This document shows, in pieces, positions 7,440 through 13,729 of a DNA stretch of 18,263 nucleotides; the first letter of the stretch is position 1, and each line of letters opens with the position of its first letter. Both the position numbers and the translations under genes were made by a program. The stretch covers positions 1 to 18,263 of the forward strand of contig CAMNGN010000020.1 in NCBI GenBank assembly GCA_946538475.1, written 5' to 3'. Under the pieces are notes generated by a model. It had not been told where the DNA came from. It worked only from the letters and a program-made list of their open reading frames with translations, and did no database searches. The stretch comes from an uncultured Blautia sp. Lineage in GTDB: Bacteria > Bacillota > Clostridia > Lachnospirales > Lachnospiraceae.

Positions 7440-7534
7440 AGAATATAACTTGTGCATATTTTTCAATACATGTTATTCTCATATGCTGCGAATATGCATA
7501 ATATCTACATTTCTCTGATGAAAGGAGGAGTTTT

Positions 7535-9232
7535 ATGAAAAAGTTGTTGGCTATTCTTCTCAGTTCACTGATGGTTGTCTCTGTCCCTGTATGGGCGGAG
7601 GAAGAAGCTCCCGCCGAAGCCTCCGGCCTCACCAAAGACGTATGCATCCTGTACACTTCAGACGTTCACTGCGGTGTAGATCAGCACTTCGGTTATGTCG
7701 GCCTCAAAGCTGTCTATGACACCATGGCAAAAGACAACTATGTTCTTCTCGTCGATGATGGCGATTCCATTCAGGGCGAGCCTCTCGGCACAGTGACAAG
7801 AGGCGAAGCGGATATCAAACTGATGAATGAGATCGGCTATGATGTTGCCATCCCCGGCAATCATGAATTCGACTACGGCATGGATCGCTTCTTCGAACTT
7901 ACCGAAATGGCAGAATTCCCCTACATCAGCTGCAACTTCACCAAAGAAGACGAGCTTGTCTTCGACCCATACGTGATCAAAGAATTCGACGGCGTCAAGA
8001 TTGCTTTTGTAGGCGTCACCACTCCCAAGACTCTGGTTACTTCAACTCCTTCCTACTTCCAGGACGAAGAAGGAAACTTCATCTACGGTTTCATGCAGGA
8101 TGATACAGGCCAGGCCCTCTACGATGCGGTGCAAAAGGCTGTCGATGACGCAAGGGGCGAAGGCGCCGAGTATGTTATCGTGATGGCCCATCTTGGCAAC
8201 GAAGCTGAGTGCATTCCCTGGACCTACGCAGATGTGATCGAAAACACCAACGGAATAGATGTTTTCCTCGATGGACACAGCCACGATACCGATCAGCTCG
8301 TCGTTAAAAACAAGGACGGCGAAGATGTGATCCGTTCCGCGTGCGGCACAAAGCTGGCAGGCATCGGCTGGGTCAATATCCCCGCGGATCCCGCAGAAGC
8401 TATAACCTCAGGTCTGTATTCCTGGAACAATGACGTTTCGCTGCCCGATCTGATCGGTGTGGAAAATGACATGACCGCTGCCGTAGAAGAGGCAACTGCA
8501 GAGCTTGACGAAAAGCTTGCCGAAGTGGTAGCAACAAGTGCGGTCGAGCTTTACATTCATGACCCCGAGGCGGTTGATGGCGAAGGACAGCCGATCCGTA
8601 TCGTCCGTTCTGCCGAGACCAATCTTGGCGACCTGTGCGCCGATGCTTTCCGCGACCAGGGCCAGGCAGACATCGGATTTGTAAACGGCGGCGGTGTCCG
8701 CGTGCCCATCCCGGCAGGCGACATTACGGTAGACGATGTCATGAAAGTGCATCCGTTCGGAAATGAGCTGTGCGTTGTCGAAGTGACCGGACAGCAGATC
8801 CTCGACGCTCTCGAGTGGAGTGTACATGCAGCCCCAGGTGAATTCGGCGGCTTCCTTCAGGTTTCCGGCCTCACTTTCACCTACCGCACCGACATCGAAA
8901 GCCCCTGCAGTCAGAACGAAAACTCTATAATGACCGGTATCGACGGCGAACGCCGTGTACAGGAAGTTCTGGTCGGCGGCGAACCGCTTGATCCCGAAAA
9001 GACCTACACCGTAGCCGGCACCAATTATTTACTGAAAGCCAACGGCGATGGCTATACCGCCTTCGACGGCGCCACCCTTCTCCAGGATTCCGTCAAGATC
9101 GACAACCAGGTCCTTATCGACTATGTCACCGAAACCCTTGGCGGCATTATCAGCGACGAATATGCCGAGCCTTATGGCGAAGGACGAATCGTTGCCCTCG
9201 AAGAAGCTGAGGAGGCTGTTGAGGCCGAATAA
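7535..9232 (+). CDS. Secreted 5'-nucleotidase/2',3'-cyclic phosphodiesterase (UshA family)
   Basis: 565 residues, with an AAAGGAGGA site before the start. Residues 1-21 are a Sec signal peptide (KK, hydrophobic LLAILLSSLMVV, cleavage after VWA). The metallophosphatase domain shows the five expected metal-binding blocks: SDVH (D43, H45), DDGD (D75/D77), GNHEFD (N109, H110), AHLGNE (H219) and DGHSHD (H248, H250). The C-terminal 5'-nucleotidase domain begins near residue 360 with ETNLGDLCADAF and FVNGGGVRV, and contains the substrate-stacking region around ANGDGYTAF. It should release nucleosides and phosphate from extracellular nucleotides. There is no lipobox or LPxTG sorting motif. The protein ends in a short acidic tail (EEAEEAVEAE), so it is probably released. 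It has its own promoter and is monocistronic. Confidence 0.9.
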   Translation: MKKLLAILLSSLMVVSVPVWAEEEAPAEASGLTKDVCILYTSDVHCGVDQHFGYVGLKAVYDTMAKDNYVLLVDDGDSIQGEPLGTVTRGEADIKLMNEIGYDVAIPGNHEFDYGMDRFFELTEMAEFPYISCNFTKEDELVFDPYVIKEFDGVKIAFVGVTTPKTLVTSTPSYFQDEEGNFIYGFMQDDTGQALYDAVQKAVDDARGEGAEYVIVMAHLGNEAECIPWTYADVIENTNGIDVFLDGHSHDTDQLVVKNKDGEDVIRSACGTKLAGIGWVNIPADPAEAITSGLYSWNNDVSLPDLIGVENDMTAAVEEATAELDEKLAEVVATSAVELYIHDPEAVDGEGQPIRIVRSAETNLGDLCADAFRDQGQADIGFVNGGGVRVPIPAGDITVDDVMKVHPFGNELCVVEVTGQQILDALEWSVHAAPGEFGGFLQVSGLTFTYRTDIESPCSQNENSIMTGIDGERRVQEVLVGGEPLDPEKTYTVAGTNYLLKANGDGYTAFDGATLLQDSVKIDNQVLIDYVTETLGGIISDEYAEPYGEGRIVALEEAEEAVEAE

Positions 9233-9234
9233 AA

Positions 9235-9284
9235 ATTCACAGTGCCTGACACCATAAAAATCATTTTATGGTGTCAGGCACCGG
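9235..9284. repeat. Family A inverted dimer after the 5'-nucleotidase gene
   Basis: A perfect 18-bp stem (GTGCCTGACACCATAAAA at 9242-9259 with its complement at 9264-9281) has a 4-base loop. It starts 2 bases after the stop codon and lies between convergent genes. Each arm carries an A- or T-rich inner end; no long T-run follows the stem on the plus strand. Confidence 0.85.
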
Positions 9285-9289
9285 TCAAA

Positions 9290-9326
9290 GGTAACCGGCA
9301 ATCCGCTTCGCTACTTGCCGGTAACC
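9290..9326. other. Hairpin overlapping the four-way element
   Basis: GGTAACCGGCAA (9290-9301) pairs with TTGCCGGTAACC (9315-9326) at 11 of 12 positions around a 13-base loop. Its right arm (9322-9326) shares bases with the closing stem of the four-way structure at 9322-9446, so the two folds exclude each other. Confidence 0.65.
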
Positions 9327-9446
9327 AATAGCCCACTCCGTGGGCTGTCAGGTGTGGCTTGAACCACACCTGACACAAGCAAGTCCCCTAACCCTTCCTT
9401 AAAAGCTTTGCGCTTTTTGAAGGAGGGGACTTACTTGTATTGGTTA
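9322..9446. other. 125-bp cloverleaf-like element, possible structured RNA or cruciform
   Basis: A closing stem TAACCAATA (9322-9330)/TATTGGTTA (9438-9446), a perfect 9 bp, encloses three hairpins. Hairpin 1 is 9331-9345, GCCCAC/GTGGGC with loop TCC. Hairpin 2 is 9346-9375, a perfect 12-bp TGTCAGGTGTGG/CCACACCTGACA with a 6-base loop. Hairpin 3 is 9376-9437, a long imperfect stem with CAAG/CTTG, AAGTCCCC/GGGGACTT, CCTTC/GAAGG and AAAAGC/GCTTTT. The four helices follow one another with no unpaired base between them. It sits between convergent genes and ends 4 bases before the stop of the gene at 9451. It matches no Rfam class I recognise, and it is not a tRNA. Confidence 0.7.
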
Positions 9447-9450
9447 AATT

Positions 9451-10218
9451 TTAATAAAGCGTCACCGTCACGTCCCCGGCCCCCAGCAGCTCCTCCATCT
9501 CTCTCTGAGATGAAGTCACATGCCCCAGCCGTGTATAAGCCCATGAATTCGACCCGTAGAAAATGACGATCTGATCGCCCGAATACAGCACAATGTCGCC
9601 CGGTTGCGTAGTCGTCTGCTTATCATCTCTTGTAATGCTCTGTCCGATGGAACCGACCTGCTCAAAACCTCCATACATCGACATTTTAATTTCCAAAGGA
9701 AGCAGCGATCTCAGTTCTTTCACCGATGCGTTGTCTTCCCATATAACCGACACCTCAGTGTCCCCTATCTTCAGTTTCATGTTCTCGCCTTCCTCCCAAT
9801 GCGCTATGTTTTCCGGATCATACATCTCGTTGAAAATAGTATGAAGCTTCTCAAGTCCTTCCACAGAATACTGCCCGTTATCCTCCGTAACAAGATTATC
9901 CCCTTGAAACTCCAGATAAACTTCCCTTCCGTCTTCGAAAGTAAATGTCAGGTAATCTCCCTGGTCGAGAGTCTCCATTTCGTTCTGCTCTCCCACTTTC
10001 AGCTCCCTGATGGCATCGATAAGAGAACCGATCTGCTCAGGATCTTCACTTTCGGCAGAAACATAACTTTCGTCCAGGCGATCATACCGGACACTCACAG
10101 GTTTTTCCTCCTCTGTCCAGATTCCGTTATCTGCTGCCTCGGGTTCAGCCGCCGGGCAGTTATAAACAGGCATAAGCATCGCGCAAAAAAGAGCTGTAAC
10201 AACAATCTTTTCTTTCAT
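9451..10218 (-). CDS. Secreted protein with C-terminal cyclophilin-like domain
   Basis: 255 residues. Residues 1-25 look like a Sec signal peptide (MKEKIVVTALFCAMLMPVYN, then CPAAEP). The ATG at 10218 was chosen over one 27 codons upstream because GGAGG lies 4 bases before it and the signal peptide begins there. About residues 40-140 form an acidic domain that I do not recognise (DYLTFTFEDGREVYLEF, then YSVEGLEKLHTIF). About residues 147-255 resemble the small bacterial cyclophilin-like family (Cyclophil_like2): MKLKIGDTEVSVIWEDN, LPLEIKMSMYGGFEQVGSIG, GDIVLYSGDQIVIFYG and YTRLGHV. These proteins share the cyclophilin fold, but isomerase activity is not established. The cysteine near the cleavage site is not in a good lipobox, so lipid attachment is doubtful. 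Confidence 0.75.
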   Translation of the reverse strand: MKEKIVVTALFCAMLMPVYNCPAAEPEAADNGIWTEEEKPVSVRYDRLDESYVSAESEDPEQIGSLIDAIRELKVGEQNEMETLDQGDYLTFTFEDGREVYLEFQGDNLVTEDNGQYSVEGLEKLHTIFNEMYDPENIAHWEEGENMKLKIGDTEVSVIWEDNASVKELRSLLPLEIKMSMYGGFEQVGSIGQSITRDDKQTTTQPGDIVLYSGDQIVIFYGSNSWAYTRLGHVTSSQREMEELLGAGDVTVTLY

Positions 10219-10252
10219 TTTCCTCCTTTTCTCCCCTCTATTATTTATTATA

Positions 10253-10281
10253 ATTATACATATGTCATGTATAAACCGCAA
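10253..10281 (-). promoter_or_regulatory. Sigma-A promoter of the cyclophilin-like gene
   Basis: On the minus strand: TTGCGG (10281-10276), a 17-base spacer, and TATAAT (10258-10253). The predicted leader is about 30 nt. Confidence 0.65.
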
Positions 10282-10363
10282 GCCAAAGATACCCGGCACA
10301 TTCGCGCTCTATCATCATAAAAGCAGCCATAAAAACACATCATAAAAACCATCGTGATGAACC

Positions 10364-10392
10364 TTTACCTCTCCCCCCAAAAGTAATATAAT
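10364..10392 (+). promoter_or_regulatory. Probable sigma-A promoter of the DUF975/CmpB gene
   Basis: TTTACC (10364-10369), a 17-base spacer, and a perfect TATAAT (10387-10392). The start codon is about 70 bases downstream. With the promoter at 10253-10281 it forms a divergent promoter region about 80 bp apart. Confidence 0.6.
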
Positions 10393-10465
10393 GTAAAAGA
10401 CTCTGTACATTTTTCAGGAAGTTACTTACTTATCCCAATCAATCTTGTTAAAAGAAGGAGACCAT

Positions 10466-12292
10466 ATGATAGAAAGAAAAGAAATCCGGAAACGAGCCCG
10501 TCTCTCACTAAAAGGTCACTACCTGATCTTTGTAGTCGCCTGTCTTCTGGCGGCAATCCTGGGAACGGAGTACTCCAACTCCCTTCAGCTTTTTCGGCTG
10601 CAGCGAAGCGCCAGGGAACAACAGACCGACACTTCCTCTCTTGCACTCGGTGTAAGTGCCGGGGGAGAATTCAGCGTCTTTAACGACATCGTAAACGGTG
10701 ACCTGGACAGTGCCATCCAATCTGTAAAACACAGAATGGACGTGTATACAGGCGAAGACACTTACATCGGAGACATCGAGCTCGGTCATTCCCGCGGTGT
10801 ACTGTCCTCCGTCGTGAATACGATCGCCTCAGGCGCACTGCTGCTGCATCTGCTGACGCTCATCGATACCATCCTCGGGTCGCAGGGACTGTCGGTCATT
10901 CTGTTGTCCGTACTTGGCTTCGCCCTGATGGTCCTCTTCTGGCTGTTCATCGGCAATGTGTACCGTGTCGGCTACAGCCGCGTTTTTCTGGAAGGGCGCC
11001 TCTATAAAAAAGTTCCGGTTTCGCGCTTTGTTTTCTTATATAGAATAAAGAAGCATTTCAAAGCTTCCCGCACCATGGCACTTTACTCGATACTCACTTA
11101 CCTGTGGCTTTTCACCATCGTGATGTTCCCCGTCATGCGGTACGCCTATCTTCTTGTGCCCTACCTGGTTGCCGAGAATCCGGATATTCCCGCCATGGAA
11201 GCCATCCGCCTTTCCAAACGCATGATGAAGGGCCATAAGTGGGAGGCATTTCGACTTGAGCTCTCGCTCCTGCCCTGGCAGATCCTTTCGTTCGCGACCG
11301 GCGGGCTGGCCGGCATGCTGTTCGCAAACCCTTACAGAGAAGCAACCTTTGCGGAGTACTATGCATGCATAAGAAAGCTGTCCATCGCCAACAAGGTGGA
11401 AGGCACAAAGCAGCTCAATGACCGCTTCCTGTTTGTGGCGCCGAAGAAGCATGAGCTTGCCCCGGTTTACGCGGATATCACAAAGCTTCAGCGGATACCG
11501 CAGCCACAGCCCCGAAAAGGATTTTGGGGATTTCCGGAGAAATATTTCGGAATCGTCCTTTCCTATGACAAAGCCGAAAAAGAATACCGCGAGTGGGCAA
11601 AAGCCCAACAGATCGTGGACTCTTACACCGATACGCTGAATGGCCGCACTTATCCGACAAGGCTGTTCCCGATCCCGGAAGTGCGCAAAAGGAAGAAGTG
11701 GGAAGACGGAGGATATCTTCGTCACTATGCCGTAACTTCGCTCATCCTGCTGTTTTTCAGCGGATGTATGTTTGGCTGGGCCTGGGAAGTGGTCCTTCAT
11801 CTTCTCCAGACCGGCGAATTTGCCAACAGAGGCGTCCTCCACGGTCCGTGGCTTCCCATCTACGGCGGCGGAATGCTCCTCATCCTGGTCGTCCTTTACC
11901 GGTTCCGCAGCAACGCGTTTACCCAGTTCTGGCTGATCGTGGTGCTCTGCGGCATTGTGGAATACATGACTTCGTGGATCCTGGAACTCCTCCACGACGG
12001 CCAAAGGTGGTGGGATTACACCGGTTACTACCTTAATCTGAACGGACGCATCTGCGCCGAAGGCCTTCTGGTGTTCGGCATTGGCGGCATGGTCGTCGTC
12101 TACGCGGTCGCACCTTTGATCGATGATATCCTGGAACAGATAAAACAACGAATTCTCTGGCCGATATGCATCGCTCTCTTAGCGCTGTTCGCCGCGGATG
12201 TGGTATACTCCGCCTTTGTACCCAACGCCGGAAAAGGGGTGACGGAGGCCAAAATGGAACAGAGGGACGGTTCCTCGTTCCGCCTTGGATGA
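10466..12292 (+). CDS. DUF975 - CmpB-type (putative ABC transporter type IV) membrane protein
   Basis: 608 residues. The ATG at 10466 is preceded by GAAGGAG. The N-terminal half (about 1-310) fits DUF975: cytoplasmic start IERKEIRKRARLSLKGHY, then several membrane segments (about 18-34, 122-165, 205-235, 267-287). It carries the PYLVAENPDIPAMEAIRLSKRMMKGHK helix region, which in this family follows the last-but-one membrane helix. A charged linker of about 110 residues follows. The C-terminal part (about 420-575) fits the CmpB/ABC type IV family, with GWAWEVVLHLLQTGEF, NRGVLHGPWLPIYGGG and DYTGYYLNLNGRICAEG. No ATPase is encoded nearby, and the transport role is not established. The last 11 residues (EQRDGSSFRLG) are encoded by a family B repeat. 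Confidence 0.8.
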   Translation: MIERKEIRKRARLSLKGHYLIFVVACLLAAILGTEYSNSLQLFRLQRSAREQQTDTSSLALGVSAGGEFSVFNDIVNGDLDSAIQSVKHRMDVYTGEDTYIGDIELGHSRGVLSSVVNTIASGALLLHLLTLIDTILGSQGLSVILLSVLGFALMVLFWLFIGNVYRVGYSRVFLEGRLYKKVPVSRFVFLYRIKKHFKASRTMALYSILTYLWLFTIVMFPVMRYAYLLVPYLVAENPDIPAMEAIRLSKRMMKGHKWEAFRLELSLLPWQILSFATGGLAGMLFANPYREATFAEYYACIRKLSIANKVEGTKQLNDRFLFVAPKKHELAPVYADITKLQRIPQPQPRKGFWGFPEKYFGIVLSYDKAEKEYREWAKAQQIVDSYTDTLNGRTYPTRLFPIPEVRKRKKWEDGGYLRHYAVTSLILLFFSGCMFGWAWEVVLHLLQTGEFANRGVLHGPWLPIYGGGMLLILVVLYRFRSNAFTQFWLIVVLCGIVEYMTSWILELLHDGQRWWDYTGYYLNLNGRICAEGLLVFGIGGMVVVYAVAPLIDDILEQIKQRILWPICIALLALFAADVVYSAFVPNAGKGVTEAKMEQRDGSSFRLG

Positions 12293-12379
12293 AACAGGGG
12301 ACGGTTCCTCGTTCCACCTTGGAACGGGGAACCGTCCCTGTTTCATCCAAGGCGGAACGAGGAACCGTCCCCTGTTTCA
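12256..12379. repeat. Family B inverted dimer (about 58-bp arms)
   Basis: Each arm holds two copies of the core GGACGGTTCCTCGTTCC joined by the linker GCCTTGGATGAAACAGG. The right arm is the near-exact reverse complement, with the centre near CCACCTTGG. The element overlaps the 3' end of the DUF975/CmpB gene, whose TGA stop lies in the linker. No T-run follows, so it is a strong hairpin but not a textbook terminator. Confidence 0.9.
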
Positions 12380-12421
12380 CCTTCCATTTTTCATTCATTA
12401 AAAGATTTTTGTAAAATATAC

Positions 12422-12450
12422 TTGACATTCTTCCATCGTCGTTGTATTAT
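12422..12450 (+). promoter_or_regulatory. Consensus sigma-A promoter of the membrane protein/XRE pair
   Basis: A perfect TTGACA (12422-12427), a 17-base spacer, and TATTAT (12445-12450). This is the closest match to consensus in the window and predicts strong basal transcription, possibly held down by the XRE regulator encoded in the same transcript. Confidence 0.8.
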
Positions 12451-12456
12451 GATCTC

Positions 12457-12617
12457 AGGTCAGAAAACTGAATCACTTGCTTCTCATCCCCGTGGATACG
12501 ATCGGTCTCCGGAAATAAAGCCTCGAAACAGCCGTCTGATCCGCTTCACAAAATACAACAATAATATAAATGCCGGAGCAAAGGCCCCGGCGAACAGTTT
12601 ACCCAAAGGAGGAAGTC
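12457..12617 (+). other. Long leader of the membrane protein/XRE pair
   Basis: About 160 nt separate the predicted transcription start from the ATG. It contains a short stem GCCGG/CCGGC near 12572-12592, shortly before the AAAGGAGGA ribosome site, and no open frame with its own SD. I recognise no known riboswitch. Whether it holds operator sites or a regulatory RNA structure is open. Confidence 0.4.
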
Positions 12618-13145
12618 ATGAATATTTTTAAATCTGCAGGCGCAGCCGTCGGTCTTCTTGTAGGACTCATCATCGCCGTAATCATCTTCAAAGTCGCAAA
12701 CACCAACCACAAAGCACAAACCGAATATGACGAGCGCCAGAAAGAAATCCGTGGCCGTGCGTATATGTATGCATTCTACACAACAGTCGCATGCGAATGC
12801 GTAATGATGATCATCGAGATAGGAGGGGTGAACAATCTGTTCGAAAACTATCTGCTCCACTTTGCAAGCTTACTTGCCGGCTGCATCGTTCTCTGCTGCT
12901 ACAGCATCTGGCATGATGTATACTGGGGCCTCAACAATGATCCCCGCAGATACTCCATTATTTTCATCATCGTCACAGCTCTGAATATTATCCCGATTAT
13001 AGGCGCGGTAAAGAGCGGAACACTGATGGAAAACGGAAAGTTTGGATTGCCCTTCATGAATATTCTGGTGATGATCATGCTGGCGAGCATCGGACTTATT
13101 TTCCTTATCAAACACATCGCAGACGGACGCAGGGAGGAGGAATAA
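12618..13145 (+). CDS. Five-helix membrane protein of unknown function
   Basis: 175 residues. The ATG at 12618 has AAAGGAGGA 6 bases upstream; an earlier in-frame start lacks an SD. Hydrophobic segments lie at about 8-26, 49-67, 78-97, 112-131 and 146-164. A polar cytoplasmic-type loop between the first two contains TEYDERQKEIRGRAY. Similar DERQ...RG motifs occur in small Firmicutes membrane proteins encoded next to tiny XRE regulators (DUF2178-like and related groups); I cannot name the exact family. The stop is 3 bases before the regulator gene, so the two are translationally linked. A membrane protein controlled by, or controlling, its cognate regulator is inference from this arrangement. 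Confidence 0.75.
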   Translation: MNIFKSAGAAVGLLVGLIIAVIIFKVANTNHKAQTEYDERQKEIRGRAYMYAFYTTVACECVMMIIEIGGVNNLFENYLLHFASLLAGCIVLCCYSIWHDVYWGLNNDPRRYSIIFIIVTALNIIPIIGAVKSGTLMENGKFGLPFMNILVMIMLASIGLIFLIKHIADGRREEE

Positions 13146-13148
13146 TAT

Positions 13149-13343
13149 ATGAAGAATCTTAGGCTCAAATCCGCCCGGGCCGCAAAGGACCTCTCGCAGG
13201 ACGACCTTGCCAAAATCTGCGGCGTCTCCCGCCAGACCATCAGCGCGATCGAAAAAGGCGACTACAATCCTACTATCCGCCTGTGCATCGCTATATGTAA
13301 AGCACTGGATAAAACGCTCGATGAGCTGTTCTGGGAAAGCTGA
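13149..13343 (+). CDS. Small XRE (Cro/CI) family helix-turn-helix regulator
   Basis: 64 residues, almost entirely an HTH_3 domain. Helix 1 is LRLKSARAAKDL, helices 2-3 are SQDDLAKICGVSRQTISAIE, and then KGDYNPTIRLCIAICKALDKTLDELF. It matches the very short YozG/YvaO-type transcriptional regulators that consist of the DNA-binding domain only. GGAGGAGG, lying within the end of the membrane-protein gene, serves as ribosome site. Autoregulation of the promoter at 12422 is likely but not shown. A family B hairpin begins 9 bases after the stop. Confidence 0.9.
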   Translation: MKNLRLKSARAAKDLSQDDLAKICGVSRQTISAIEKGDYNPTIRLCIAICKALDKTLDELFWES

Positions 13344-13352
13344 AAAAGTCGT

Positions 13353-13380
13353 GGAACACGGGGACGGTTCCTCGTGTTCC
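13353..13380. repeat. Family B repeat between convergent genes
   Basis: GGAACACG and CGTGTTCC arms (8 bp) enclose GGGACGGTTCCT. It occupies most of the 47-base gap between the XRE gene and the convergent DUF1294 gene. The outer arm bases differ from other B copies (ACACG rather than ACGAG), but the complementary arm has changed to match, so the stem is kept. Confidence 0.85.
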
Positions 13381-13390
13381 ATTCATTCAC

Positions 13391-13696
13391 TCAGCCACGA
13401 AAAATAGCCATATACCCGGATTTATAGATGTATATTCCCAATAGTACGGCATGCATCACGAGCATCAACCTGATTCCCACTGTAAATATTTTCTTTTTTG
13501 TCTTATGCCGCACCAGAGACATTGCCAGCAATGCTCCCAACGAGCCTCCCATGAAAGACAATGTCAATAATGTAAACTCGCTGATTCTATATTTATGCTT
13601 TACTGCTCTTTCTTTGTCAATAACAAAAAGAATAAAAGTGAGCAGATTTATTACAATAATCCAGATTAATACTCTCATTTCTATTTTTTCATCCAC
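13391..13696 (-). CDS. DUF1294 family small membrane protein
   Basis: 101 residues. The family pattern is clear: a first helix ending in LLTFILFVIDKERAVKHKYRI, then SEFTLLTLSFMGGSLGALLAM and VRHKTKKKIFTVG, then a last hydrophobic helix. This matches DUF1294 proteins, of unknown function, which span the membrane about three times. An AGGGGGTGG sequence precedes the ATG at 13696 with very short spacing. It lies 33 bases after the nucleotidyltransferase stop and is probably the last gene of the Nudix/nucleotidyltransferase transcript. Confidence 0.85.
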   Translation of the reverse strand: MDEKIEMRVLIWIIVINLLTFILFVIDKERAVKHKYRISEFTLLTLSFMGGSLGALLAMSLVRHKTKKKIFTVGIRLMLVMHAVLLGIYIYKSGYMAIFRG

Positions 13697-13729
13697 CCCC
13701 TGTGTTTCCCCGGTGTATTCACAATTCTC

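Noticed and set aside
9322..9446. tRNA or tmRNA gene, because one loop on the minus strand reads GGTTCAAGCC, like a T-arm
   Set aside because: The loop has 6 rather than 7 bases, the arm order and lengths are wrong, and no D-arm, anticodon arm or CCA end fits.
12166..12428. Open frames on both strands across the family B dimer
   Set aside because: Their peptides are repeats of GTVPRS-like translations of the palindrome, not a repeat protein.
12457..12617. Known riboswitch in the leader of the membrane protein/XRE pair
   Set aside because: I could match none of the common classes (fluoride, guanidine, purine, SAM, cobalamin, c-di-GMP) to the sequence.
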